Source: Planctomycetales bacterium 71-10 (GTDB lineage: Bacteria; Planctomycetota; Planctomycetia; Isosphaerales; Isosphaeraceae). From it: a DNA stretch of 64,000 bases. Where the stretch lies: positions 92,685-156,684 of the forward strand of contig MKTT01000074.1 of NCBI GenBank assembly GCA_001898385.1, written 5' to 3'. Shown one piece after another: positions 1 through 9,314 of this stretch. The notes under the pieces are model-generated. The model was not told the DNA's origin and made no database searches. It saw nothing but the letters and a program-made list of their open reading frames with translations. The translations under genes were made by a program, and so were the position numbers. The stretch's first letter is position 1; each line of letters opens with the position of its first letter.

Positions 1-690
1 CGGATCCAGGCCGCCGAGATAGCGGCGGTCGCGGTCGGTCAGGGCCTCGCAGCGCAGGTACTTGAGCAGCCGGGCGTGGATGGCCGGGTCGCCGGCCTGG
101 AGGTAGAGCATCGCCTGCATCAGGTAGACGTCGACGTCCTTCAGCCGCGGGTCGCGGATCAGGGCGTCGGCCAGGTCGGCGACGAGGGCGTCGATCGCGG
201 CCTGGCCCGCCTCCCCCTCGCGGAGCCGGTCGACGGCCTCGCGGCCGGCGTCGGGGAGCAGGGCGACGAGGCGGTCGGAGAGCCGCCGCAGGCCGGACTC
301 GGGGTCGCGGCCCTCGAAGTACGGGCGGTCGAGCGAGTCGATGACGTTGTTGAGGGCGTAGCGGGCGTAGTCGCCGGTGTATGAGGTCATCTGCATGTAC
401 GCGCAGTATCCGAGGCCCTCGCCGTGGAGCTTGCCGCGGAACGCGCGCATCAGGTGGGTCTTGCCGCTGCCCGACTCCCCCAGCAGGAGCAGCAGCCGGC
501 CCGTCGAGGGCCCGTCGGCGGCGGCCGTCCGAGCGACGGCCCGGTCGAACCAGGAGCGGACGCGGCCGTGGATGGTCCGGACGTCGAACGGGTCGGGACG
601 CCAGACGTCCGTGGCCGTCGCGACCGCATGGAACGGGTCGGCGGCCGTGGGCGAGCAGAACGCGGCGACGCGGGATCCGGCCTGGCTCAT
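1..690 (-). CDS. P-loop ATPase, truncated by the left window edge (C-terminus missing)
   Basis: Minus-strand frame open from ATG at 690 to base 1; translation begins MSQAGSRVAAFCSPTAADPFHAV and contains a Walker A motif GESGSGKTH. ATGA overlap with the stop of the upstream ORF (687-690). Confidence 0.7.
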   Translation of the reverse strand, partial: MSQAGSRVAAFCSPTAADPFHAVATATDVWRPDPFDVRTIHGRVRSWFDRAVARTAAADGPSTGRLLLLLGESGSGKTHLMRAFRGKLHGEGLGYCAYMQMTSYTGDYARYALNNVIDSLDRPYFEGRDPESGLRRLSDRLVALLPDAGREAVDRLREGEAGQAAIDALVADLADALIRDPRLKDVDVYLMQAMLYLQAGDPAIHARLLKYLRCEALTDRDRRYLGGLDP

Positions 691-1739
691 GACGCGGCCC
701 CCCGGCCCAGGTCGTCGCGGATGAAGTGGAAACAGGTATTCATGTAGGGGACCTCCGAGAGCAGGACGTCCTCCGGGTTCATCGCCTGGACGAGGTCCGC
801 CCGCGACAGGCTGAGGAGCCGGGCGTTGTTGGCCTCGGCCAGCCGCCGCTTGAACAGGGCGAAGTCGCCCCCCTTGAACGCCGGGTCGTCGCCGAGCGCC
901 CGCCAGACGTGGACGACGAACACCTTGTCGTCGCCGTGCCGGCCCGACTTGCAGCCCCGGGCCGCCTCGCGGACGCGATGGGCGAACTCGGCCAGTTCGA
1001 GGGGCGGGGCGGGGGGGGCCTCGGGCGCGGGCGCCTCCGGCTCGCCGGCCTCCTCCACGGCCCAGCGGCGGATGACCTCGTCCCGCAGGTCCTTGAAGGG
1101 CCGGCCGGCCGCGCCCAGGCGTTCGGCGATCAGGCGGTCGAGCGACGCCTTGGAGGGGAGGGGGGTGAGCGGGGCGTTGGCCAGGGCCCGGCGGAACAGG
1201 GCGGCCTGGACGGTCTCCAGCGTCACCTTCTCCTTCGGTCCCATCCCCAGGTGCTTGCGCGTCCAGGCGTCCTTCGCCTGCTTGAGCGTCGGCGATCCGC
1301 CCAGCCCCAGCCCGGCCTGGCGGTCGAGCAGCACGGCGCGGAGGACGTCGTCCTTGGCGACGGCCGCCTGGCCGTCGAGCCCCAGGGCCTTCGCCGTCAG
1401 GAGCGACTTCTTGAGGCTCGCCCAGGTGGGCTTCGGCTTCGCGGGGAGTTCCTTCACGCCCAGGGTCGCCAGCGCGGCGCGACGGCCGGCGTCGGTCGCG
1501 GCGAAGGTCGCCGGGGCCCGCGCGGTCTTCCCTTCGGTCCGGACGGCCAGCCCGGCGGCGGCCAGCTTGATGAGCGCCCGGTCGACCACCGCGGCCAGCT
1601 CGGCGCCCGGCCAGCGGCGGCCGAGGATCGGGTCCAGGTCTTTGCGGACGTCGACGGCCTTCGTCCCCTTGACCCCGGCGAGCAGGACGCGGGCGAGGAT
1701 GAGGGACTCGACGGGGGGGATCTGTTCTGGCGTCGTCAT
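687..1739 (-). CDS. Uncharacterised 350-aa protein, translationally coupled partner of the adjacent ATPase
   Basis: ORF of 350 aa with no family recognised; stop overlaps the ATPase start by 4 nt. Confidence 0.65.
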   Translation of the reverse strand: MTTPEQIPPVESLILARVLLAGVKGTKAVDVRKDLDPILGRRWPGAELAAVVDRALIKLAAAGLAVRTEGKTARAPATFAATDAGRRAALATLGVKELPAKPKPTWASLKKSLLTAKALGLDGQAAVAKDDVLRAVLLDRQAGLGLGGSPTLKQAKDAWTRKHLGMGPKEKVTLETVQAALFRRALANAPLTPLPSKASLDRLIAERLGAAGRPFKDLRDEVIRRWAVEEAGEPEAPAPEAPPAPPLELAEFAHRVREAARGCKSGRHGDDKVFVVHVWRALGDDPAFKGGDFALFKRRLAEANNARLLSLSRADLVQAMNPEDVLLSEVPYMNTCFHFIRDDLGRGAAS

Positions 1740-1996
1740 CGGGGTGGATCTCGGTGCGGTCGCGGGGCGGCCCGTGGCTCCATGATCGCGGCGCGAGGGG
1801 GCCGGGGCAAGCGGGGCCCGGCCCGCGAATGCGCCGCATGGGCCCGGGGTTTGCGGGCTCGTGAGGGCGTTCGCCCGGGTCCGCCCACTTGAGGAGCGAG
1901 GGCCCGGCGGCTACCCTCGGTTCTTCACAGGAGCCCCGCCCGCGATGCGACGCGAGCCGGGCGACGGCAGCCCCCACCCCAGGAGACACGACGACG

Positions 1997-2545
1997 ATGA
2001 CCACCTACCGAACCGCCGCGGCCGTGGCGTTCTGCGGCCTGATCGGCCTGGCCTCGCCGGCCTTCGCCCAGCACGCCGAGGAGAAGAAGGCCCCGGCGAT
2101 CACCAAGGCCGTGGCCATCCTGATCCCGACCAAGGACAGCAAGGTCGAGGGCCGCGTCACCTTCACCGAGGACGGCGGCAAGGTGAAGGTCCACGCCGTC
2201 ATCACCGGCCTGACGCCCGGCAAGCACGGCTTCCACGTCCACGAGTACGGCGTGTGGTCCGAGGACGGCATGGCCTCCGGCGGCCACTTCAACCCCAAGT
2301 CGGAGAAGCACGCCGACGTCACCGCCGCCGAGCGCCACGTCGGCGACCTGGGGAACATCACGGCCGACGAGAACGGCAAGGCCACCCTGGAGTTGGAGGA
2401 CTCGCACCTCAAGTTCCACGGCCCGGCCTCGATCCTCGGCCGCGGCGTCGTCGTCCATGAGAAGGCCGACGACCTGACCACCCAGCCCTCCGGCAACGCG
2501 GGCGGTCGCCTGGCCGTGGGCGTGGTCGGCGTCGCCAAGCCCTGA
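1997..2545 (+). CDS. sodC: Superoxide dismutase [Cu-Zn], secreted
   Basis: Signal peptide-like N-terminus (MTTYRTAAAVAFCGLIGLASPAFAQ) followed by GKHGFHVHEYG...GGHFNP...HVGDLGNI...GNAGGRLAVGVVG; AGGAG upstream of ATG 1997. Confidence 0.93.
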   Translation: MTTYRTAAAVAFCGLIGLASPAFAQHAEEKKAPAITKAVAILIPTKDSKVEGRVTFTEDGGKVKVHAVITGLTPGKHGFHVHEYGVWSEDGMASGGHFNPKSEKHADVTAAERHVGDLGNITADENGKATLELEDSHLKFHGPASILGRGVVVHEKADDLTTQPSGNAGGRLAVGVVGVAKP

Positions 2546-2629
2546 TCGGGCCCGGACGAAGGCCGACGGCGGGCGCGGGTGCGCGACGCCCCGCCCGCCG
2601 CGTCGTTTCGAATACCGAGGAGCCCGGGT

Positions 2630-3148
2630 TCAGTCCAGGATGAACCGCGGCGGGTCGGCTTCCTCGTGGCGGATCTCGTCGACCGGCTCCTTCTTGCCCC
2701 AGCCGGCGTAGAGGCGGTTGGGGGCGTTGAGGACCAGGCCGGGGACGTCGCCGACGTTGCGGTAGGCGTGGACGACCCCGGGGGGGATCCAGACGGCGGC
2801 CGGGTTGGACTCGCCCATGACCTCGACGTGGCGACGGCCGTAGGTCGGGCTGTCCTTGCGCGTATCCCACAGGTAGAGCTTGAAGTTCGACGGGCCGACG
2901 AAGCCGAAGCCGTCGGTCTGGTCGACGTGCTCGTGGGGGCCGCGGGCGACGCCGGGGAGCGTCGAGGAGATGTAGGTCATGACCGGCCAGCGGTCCTCTT
3001 CCAGTCCGTCGTGGCGGAAGATCTCGATCAGCCACCCACGGTCGTCGCTGAACTTCTTCAGGTGGCGGATCTCGACGCCCTCGATGGGGCCGTCGACGTA
3101 TTCCGTGATCTCTTCGGACAGCATGGTCTGTTCGGACATGCGGCTCAC
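2630..3148 (-). CDS. rfbC: dTDP-4-dehydrorhamnose 3,5-epimerase-like cupin
   Basis: 172 aa; RGWLIEIFRHD...GPHEHVDQTDGF...AAVWIPPGVVHAYRNVG resembles the RmlC/dTDP-sugar isomerase family. Confidence 0.75.
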   Translation of the reverse strand: MSRMSEQTMLSEEITEYVDGPIEGVEIRHLKKFSDDRGWLIEIFRHDGLEEDRWPVMTYISSTLPGVARGPHEHVDQTDGFGFVGPSNFKLYLWDTRKDSPTYGRRHVEVMGESNPAAVWIPPGVVHAYRNVGDVPGLVLNAPNRLYAGWGKKEPVDEIRHEEADPPRFILD

Positions 3149-3298
3149 GTCGGCGATCGTCCCTGACCGCCCCTCCCTGATAGAGAAGAAAAGACCGACG
3201 CCGGGCGTCCGCCCGCCGGCGGAACCTTTCGCCCGGATTCACCATGTTTCCCCGATCCCGCCCGAACGGTCAACACCGGCCGGCGGCGGAATCCGGGC

Positions 3299-3553
3299 TC
3301 ATTCGTATTGCATCGGCCGGACGCGGAGCGGCTGTGGGCGGGTCGAGCGGTTGTAGTCGTTGCCGGCGTAGCCGCCGACGTACATCGGCTTGACGTCCGG
3401 GCGGTCGAGGGCCGGGCGGAACGCGACCCGGCCGTTGGGGCTCGGGCTAGCCGTGTAGGTGCGGTCGCGGGCGCAGCCGGACAGGGCGCAGGCCCCGGCC
3501 AGCCCGAGGACGGCCGCGGCGATGCGACGAAGATGGTGCGGGCGGACATCCAT
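3299..3553 (-). CDS. Small lipoprotein
   Basis: 84 aa from ATG 3553, MDVRPHHLRRIAAAVLGLAGACALSGCARDR; lipobox LSGC. Confidence 0.6.
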   Translation of the reverse strand: MDVRPHHLRRIAAAVLGLAGACALSGCARDRTYTASPSPNGRVAFRPALDRPDVKPMYVGGYAGNDYNRSTRPQPLRVRPMQYE

Positions 3554-3830
3554 GGGGAGGGGGCCTTTCCTGTCCTGATACGGTCCTGACGACTCCTCGC
3601 CTCTCATTATCGGCGCGACCGGCAGACCGGCTTGACCCCGGCCGCGTCCGCCCGAACCGGGGCCGGAAAAGCTCAAGTCCGACGCCCCGCCACGGAAGCC
3701 GGACGACCCTCGCAATCGGCTCAAGCCGCACGACGGCGGGGGCCGATCGAAAAGCCTGTCGCGCCCCGGCCGGGCAGCCGTCGGGTCGCCGGGGGATGCG
3801 CGGCAAGGTGCCGGCGGGGAAGGGGTTGGG

Positions 3831-5657
3831 ATGACGAAGCGTTCCGGACGTCGGACCTTGCGGGCCCTGGCCTCGGCGCTGCTGGCGCTGGGGCCGGCCG
3901 CGTCCGGCCCGAGGCCCGCCCGCGCCGACGACCCCTGGCGACCGGGCCGGCCGGTGCCGATCGCCGTGCACGAGGGGGTCGCCGCGTTCGACGTCCCCGC
4001 CGACGCCCCGGCCGGCGACCTGCTGGTCGTGGTCTCGTCGCTGGCCCGCGAGGCCGGGCCGTTCCCGGTGCGGCTCTCGACCCGGCCCGTCGACCGGGCG
4101 ACCCCCCCCGAACTCGCCGCGGAAGCCCCCGCGCGGCCCCCTCGGCTGGCCGCGCCCGCCGTCGAGGCCGATCCGCCGGCCCCCATCCTCCCGCCGGAGC
4201 CGCATCGCGACTTCCACATCATGACCCGCGAGGGGGACGTCGGGGTCGCCTCCAACTACGAGAAGGTGGCGGGGACGCTCCGCGCCGCGGGGGAGCGGGT
4301 GCAGGTTTACGTCGCCGAAGACGACGTCGACCGGGTCGACGCCGAGACGCTGGCCGACGTGGTGGAGACCTTCGACGCCCACGTCCGCCCGGTCGCCGCG
4401 CGGACGATCGGGCTCGCCGAGGACGCCGACGGCGACGGCCGGTTCACCGTCTTCTTCTCCAGCCGCCTGACCCGCCTGGGGGGGGGCCGGCACGCCGTCG
4501 ACGGCTACGTCCGCGTGACCGACCTCGACCCCGCGTTCCCGCCGCCGTTCGGCGACCGCTGCGACGTCATGCACCTGAGCACCGCCCTCCGCGCCGGGCC
4601 GCACCTCCGCACGGTCATGGCCCACGAATACACGCATGCCGTCGTATTCACCCGAAAATCTCTGCGTCGCCCAGCTGGCCCCGGGCCGGTCGTGGAGGAG
4701 GAGGGGTGGCTGGACGAGGCCCTGGCCCACCTGAACGAGGACCTGCACGGATTCGGCCGCTCGAACGTGGACTACCGCGTCAGCGCGTTCCTCTCGCGGC
4801 CCGAGCGCTACCGGCTGCTGGTGGAGGACTACTACGCGGCCGACCTGTTCCGCAGCCACGGCAACCGCGGCAGCACCTACCTGTTCCTCCGCTGGTGCGC
4901 CGACCGCTACGGCCCCGACCTGCTGCCGACGCTCGTCGGCTCGGGCCTGCACGGGACGGCGAACCTGGAGGCGGCGACCGGCCGGCGGTTCGAGGACCTG
5001 TTCCGGGCCTGGGCCTTCGACCTCTACGCCCGGCCCGACGGGGCGGCGTTCGCCGGCTACCGCGCGGCCGGCGCGGAAGCGTGGCCGGCGGCCGGGCCCA
5101 GGCCGTCGCGGGCCGCCGCGGGCCGCGACGACGCCTGGGAGGCGGCCGGCACCAGCCCCCACTATGCGCTGGTCGACCGCGGCCGGGCGGGGGCCGTCCG
5201 GATCCGCGTCGAGGGTCCGCCCGCTTCGGACCTCCAGGTGACGGCCGCGATCCTCCCCGCCGCGCCCCGGCTCGACCTGGCGGCCCGCGCCTACACCTCG
5301 GCCGACGGCTCGCTGATGCTCCGCGCCTCGGCCCGCGAGCGAAGCGGGGCGCCGGTCAAGCTCCTGTCCCTGGCCTGGGAGCCGCTCACGCCCCCCGCCG
5401 ACGCCCATCGCTCGCCGCTCCGGCCGGGCCGGCTCGACCCCGACCGGTTCCGCGCCGCGTTCGGATCGGGCGCGATCCCCGCCGCCGGCTCGCTCGACGC
5501 CCGCCCGATCCGGCTCGACCCCGACGCGACCGCCGGCCCCCTCGTCCTGAAGCTCCTTGCCCTCGCCCCCGACGGCCGGCCCATCACCGCCTGGGCCGCC
5601 CTGGGCGACGAGCCCCCGCCGGCCCTGGCCGTCGGGGACGACCCGGCCCGGCGATGA
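3831..5657 (+). CDS. Secreted zinc metallopeptidase-like protein (HEYTH)
   Basis: 608 aa, N-terminal signal sequence, VMAHEYTHAVV zinc-binding motif followed by EEEGWLDEALAHLNEDL. Confidence 0.75.
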   Translation: MTKRSGRRTLRALASALLALGPAASGPRPARADDPWRPGRPVPIAVHEGVAAFDVPADAPAGDLLVVVSSLAREAGPFPVRLSTRPVDRATPPELAAEAPARPPRLAAPAVEADPPAPILPPEPHRDFHIMTREGDVGVASNYEKVAGTLRAAGERVQVYVAEDDVDRVDAETLADVVETFDAHVRPVAARTIGLAEDADGDGRFTVFFSSRLTRLGGGRHAVDGYVRVTDLDPAFPPPFGDRCDVMHLSTALRAGPHLRTVMAHEYTHAVVFTRKSLRRPAGPGPVVEEEGWLDEALAHLNEDLHGFGRSNVDYRVSAFLSRPERYRLLVEDYYAADLFRSHGNRGSTYLFLRWCADRYGPDLLPTLVGSGLHGTANLEAATGRRFEDLFRAWAFDLYARPDGAAFAGYRAAGAEAWPAAGPRPSRAAAGRDDAWEAAGTSPHYALVDRGRAGAVRIRVEGPPASDLQVTAAILPAAPRLDLAARAYTSADGSLMLRASARERSGAPVKLLSLAWEPLTPPADAHRSPLRPGRLDPDRFRAAFGSGAIPAAGSLDARPIRLDPDATAGPLVLKLLALAPDGRPITAWAALGDEPPPALAVGDDPARR

Positions 5658-5931
5658 TGCGGATCGTCGCGCCGAAGTTGGCTTCGATCGGAGGAACGTG
5701 GCTTCCCAGGGATCGAACTTAAACCCATTAAAAACAGCGACTTATCGATTTCAAAATCTGGGTTGGCTCGTCATTTTCGTTTGTCTCCGTCGACCCCTCG
5801 CCAGACGGCGAAGGGGACTCGACGAAGGCTCGGCGTCGGCTCCGTCGAATAGAATCGGAGGAGGAGCATGCATCCTCCCTTCTCCCCTCGTGGTGCTTTG
5901 TCGAAAACGCTGAGAGCGAGCGTGCATAATC

Positions 5932-5979
5932 CCTTCTCCCCTTGAGGGAGAAGGTGGCCCGAAGGGCCGGATGAGGGGT
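5932..5979 (+). repeat. Dispersed palindromic (REP-like) repeat, forward copy
   Basis: ccttctccccttgagggagaaggtggcccgaagggccggatgaggggt; nested hairpins; inverted copy at 6041-6088 and related copies near 63.4-63.7 kb. Confidence 0.8.
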
Positions 5980-6040
5980 GGCGCGACCGGGAGCCGTGGG
6001 ACGCAAAGCCGGGATTCGATGAGGGATGCGGAGGCGATCG

Positions 6041-6088
6041 ACCCCTCATCCGGCCCTGCGGGCCACCTTCTCCCTCAAGGGGAGAAGG
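6041..6088 (-). repeat. Dispersed palindromic (REP-like) repeat, inverted copy
   Basis: acccctcatccggccctgcgggccaccttctccctcaaggggagaagg; reverse-complement counterpart of 5932-5979. Confidence 0.8.
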
Positions 6089-6474
6089 ATGCTTGTCATC
6101 ACCCTCCTCCGATCGTTTCAACGGGGGGCTCCGGCGTCCGAACGACGCGAGCGAGCCGTCGGAGGATGGACCTCGCCTCGCGGCGTCCTCCTCGCCTAAT
6201 GCCCTGCGGATTGTCAAAGAACGATCAGCCGCCCGATACGATCCGCGGGCCTCGCGGCGCGATTTCATGATTCCGGGCAAGGTTTCGAATTCCTCGCGGC
6301 CGTCGATCGCCTGAACATCCGCATCAAGGCATGGACAAAATCGGCAATCGGGGGCCGGCCAACTATACATCCGTTGACTTAATGCCGATCTGAGGGTTGA
6401 ATCCTGGGGCCCGACGCACTTCCTGTTCGTGCGGACAGGTGCCGAGGGAGAGGATCGGGACGGGAGGTGGACCG

Positions 6475-6963
6475 ATGGCCGAGACGCTCGAGAAGGGGTT
6501 ACGGACGATCACGCCGCACCTGGTGGTGAAGGGGGGGGCGGAGGCGATCGAGTTCTACAAGAAGGCGTTCGGCGCGAAGGAGGAATTTCGGATGCCGTGG
6601 CCGAGCCCGGACGGCGTGGAGAAGGTGGGCCACGCGACGCTGACGATCGGCGACTCGGTGGTGATGCTGGCCGACGAGTTCCCGGAGCACGGCTCGGTCG
6701 CGCCGACGGCGGGCGGGGCGAGCGTGGTGATCCACCTCCAGTCGCCGGACGTCGACGCGACGATGGCCCAGGCGGCCGAGGCGGGGGCGACGATCACGAT
6801 GCCGGCCGCGGACGTGTTCTGGGGCGACCGCTACGGCAAGCTGATCGACCCGTTCGGCCACCACTGGTCGGTGGCCACCAAGATCGAGGACGTCCCGCCC
6901 GAGGAGCTGAAGAAGCGGATGGACGCGATGTTCGCGGACGGCTCCGACGGCTGCGGGGGGTGA
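6475..6963 (+). CDS. VOC/glyoxalase family protein (PhnB-like)
   Basis: MAETLEKGLRTITPHLVVKGGAEAIEFYKKAFGAKEEFRMPWPSPDG...WGDRYGKLIDPFGHHWSVAT. Confidence 0.9.
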   Translation: MAETLEKGLRTITPHLVVKGGAEAIEFYKKAFGAKEEFRMPWPSPDGVEKVGHATLTIGDSVVMLADEFPEHGSVAPTAGGASVVIHLQSPDVDATMAQAAEAGATITMPAADVFWGDRYGKLIDPFGHHWSVATKIEDVPPEELKKRMDAMFADGSDGCGG

Positions 6964-7054
6964 CCGCGCGAGGCGGGGGACCGATGGGGGCGTCGCGCGT
7001 GACGAGCGTGCGACATCCTCATCTCTCCCGAGTTTCGGGTGATCTTTGAGCCCT

Positions 7055-7124
7055 TGTAGGCTGGGTCGTGACCCAGCCCGGAGAAGGCCGCGGCTCGCTC
7101 CGGCTGGGTCTCGACCCAGCCTAC
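7055..7124. repeat. Inverted repeat pair of the palindromic GTAGGCTGGGTC...GACCCAGCC element
   Basis: gtaggctgggtcgtgacccagcc ... ggctgggtctcgacccagcctac: two palindromes that are inverted relative to each other. Confidence 0.8.
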
Positions 7125-7210
7125 GGGAACCACCCGCAAAACAAGCCGTGACATAGCAAGCGGGGAAAGGCCGTCTAGAACGGCCGCCCCAAAATCCGGG
7201 ATGGTCAGAG

Positions 7211-7972
7211 TTATTCGACCAGTTCCCTTATCGAATTCGCCCTTTCGAGCATGCCCCTCACTTCTTCAATCGATCGACATCGTCCGCCCAGATGGATGAT
7301 CGCGTGACAGTTGGGGCAGACGGGACGCAAGTCTTGGATCGGGTCGACGACATACTCACGACCCATCTCAGACAAGGGCCGAAGGTGATGGACGTGAATG
7401 ACCCGGCCTACGCCATAGACTCGCTCGGAATCGAAGCCGCAGACGCAGCAGACGGCCCCATACCGCTCGATGCATCGACGTCTAGCCTCCGGATTGCGTT
7501 CATATGTGATTGATGAAGTTGGGCATGGCCTCCCTTCGGTGAGAGGCGATGGGGCGAAAGCCTCGTCGCGAGTGGATAGGACGACCGGATCGACCCAACC
7601 CAGCCTCTCAAGAGCCTCCGCGACTTGGGGGAGCATCTGCCAGTAGAATCGCGACCCATCGGCCCAGCCGATCGACCAGACTTCCCAGCCCACGAATCGG
7701 TTCGTTCCTCCTTCTGCCACCTCGATCACGATCCCAGCCTCGTCGGCGAACTGATATCCCAGGCGGCCGTATCGGAGATTCACGAGACGGTGATTCTTGA
7801 TCGATCCCCATCTCGCGATCTCGGAGGCTGTGGCCGTCCGATCAGGGGCGTAATACTGAGCCTGGAACATGCGGATGTGATCGTCGTTGACCAGCCGAGG
7901 CCGCATGGATTCAAGCACGACCGCGTAGACGTCGACCGTCGGGACATTCGACATCCGAAAGACCCGCGGCAT
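7211..7972 (-). CDS. HNH endonuclease domain protein
   Basis: C-terminal CCVCGFDSERVYGVGRVIHVHHLRPLSEMG...VDPIQDLRPVCPNCHAIIH. Confidence 0.85.
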   Translation of the reverse strand: MPRVFRMSNVPTVDVYAVVLESMRPRLVNDDHIRMFQAQYYAPDRTATASEIARWGSIKNHRLVNLRYGRLGYQFADEAGIVIEVAEGGTNRFVGWEVWSIGWADGSRFYWQMLPQVAEALERLGWVDPVVLSTRDEAFAPSPLTEGRPCPTSSITYERNPEARRRCIERYGAVCCVCGFDSERVYGVGRVIHVHHLRPLSEMGREYVVDPIQDLRPVCPNCHAIIHLGGRCRSIEEVRGMLERANSIRELVE

Positions 7973-7994
7973 GATCGACCTCCGGGGAGATGCC

Positions 7995-9314
7995 TCAGGT
8001 GATCTTCTTGAGCCCCGGCTTGGGGACGGGGGCGTCGGCGAGGCCGAAGAGGTGGCGGACGGCGGTGAGGACGGGGTGGGGGGCGTCGGGGGGGGCGGGC
8101 TCGGAGGCGGCGGAGCGGACGGCGGCGCGGGGGTGGTGGAGGAACTGGTTCTGGAGCCGCGACGCCATGTGCGCGATCGCCGCGCGGTCGGCCTCGGTGA
8201 GCTGGGGGAGGCTCTGGAACAGGAACTCCAGCTCGCGCTCGCGGACCTGGTCGGCCCGGTCGCCGAGCTGGCGCAACAGCATGCCGGCGTCCTGCTGGCG
8301 GCGCAGGGCGGTGTAGCAGGCGGCCGTCTCGCGCTCGATGATCTGGAGGGCCGGCTCCACCCCCTTGCGGCGCCGCGAGAGGTTCTGCTCGGCCTGGGCG
8401 CGCAGGTCGTCGACGTGGTAGAGCGCCACCTGGTCGAGGTCGCCGATGCGCGGGTCGAAGTCGCGCGGGATGGCGATGTCCAGGATCAGGGCCAGGCGGT
8501 TGCGGCGGGCGCGCTGGACGCGGACGTACTGGTCGTGGGTGACGATCGGCTCGGCGGCGGCGGTGGTGCTGATGACCAGGTCGGCGTCGATGAGCGCCTG
8601 GTTCAGGCGCTCGAACGGCACGGCCTGGCCCTGCCAGCGGGCGGCGACGGCCTCGGCGCGCCCGAGGTTGCGGTTGACGATCAGGATCCGGCCGGGGTTC
8701 AGCGCCTTGAGGTGCTGGAGCGTCAGGTCGCCCATCTTGCCGGCGCCGATGACGAGGACCGTCTTGTCGGCGAAGGTATCGAAGACCTCGCGGGCCAGGT
8801 CGACGGCCACGCTGGCGACGGACAGCTTCCCCTGGTCCATCCCGGTCTTCTCGCGGACGAGCTTGCCGACGCGCAGGGCATTCTGGAAGACGGCGTGGAA
8901 GACCGGCCCGGCGGCCTTGCGGTCGACGGCCGAGCGGTACGCCTCGCGCACCTGGCCGAGGATCTGGCCCTCCCCCAGCACCAGGCTCTCCAGGCTGGAG
9001 GCGACGCGGAACAGGTGCCCCACCACCGCCTCGTCGTGATAGCCGACGAGGTGGCTCGCGAAGGCGTCGTGCCGCAGGCCGTGGAACTCGGAGATGAAGT
9101 CGGAGAGGGCGTCGACGTCGGGCGCGGCGTCGGCCGGGCCGGCGGCGTAGACCTCCACGCGGTTGCACGTCGACAGGACGACGAACTCGTTCCCCGGGAA
9201 CGACTCGCGCAGCGCGTCGAGCCCCGCGCCGAGGCGGCTGTCGCCGAAGGCCAGGGCCTCGCGGACCGTCGCGGGGGCCGATCGATGGTCGACGCCGAGC
9301 GCCAGCAGCCTCAC
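7995..9314 (-). CDS. hemA: Glutamyl-tRNA reductase
   Basis: LALGVDHRSAPATVREALAF...VLSTCNRVEVYA...ESLVLGEGQILGQVREAY...LVIGAGKMG...NRN. GTG start at 9314 overlaps the upstream stop (GTGA). Confidence 0.92.
   Translation of the reverse strand: MRLLALGVDHRSAPATVREALAFGDSRLGAGLDALRESFPGNEFVVLSTCNRVEVYAAGPADAAPDVDALSDFISEFHGLRHDAFASHLVGYHDEAVVGHLFRVASSLESLVLGEGQILGQVREAYRSAVDRKAAGPVFHAVFQNALRVGKLVREKTGMDQGKLSVASVAVDLAREVFDTFADKTVLVIGAGKMGDLTLQHLKALNPGRILIVNRNLGRAEAVAARWQGQAVPFERLNQALIDADLVISTTAAAEPIVTHDQYVRVQRARRNRLALILDIAIPRDFDPRIGDLDQVALYHVDDLRAQAEQNLSRRRKGVEPALQIIERETAACYTALRRQQDAGMLLRQLGDRADQVRERELEFLFQSLPQLTEADRAAIAHMASRLQNQFLHHPRAAVRSAASEPAPPDAPHPVLTAVRHLFGLADAPVPKPGLKKIT

Noticed and set aside
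3447-5408. 653-aa minus-strand ORF opposite the metallopeptidase gene
   Set aside because: Antisense shadow ORF in high-GC DNA; low-complexity Arg/Gly/Pro composition, no motifs, while the plus-strand gene has clear HEYTH and signal sequence.
5690-5775. A complete tRNA gene
   Set aside because: No full cloverleaf could be folded by eye; kept only as a low-interest fragment observation.
6211-6220. TTGTCAAAGA motif (also at 43809 and 63832) as a novel dispersed element
   Set aside because: Reverse complement is TCTTTGACAA, i.e. a consensus -35 context; only the 43.8-kb copy has a matching -10, so the others are probably chance or relic promoters.
5771-6370. 199-aa minus-strand ORF with SPLEGEGGPQGRMRG-type peptide
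   Set aside because: Translation of the dispersed palindromic repeats, not a real protein.
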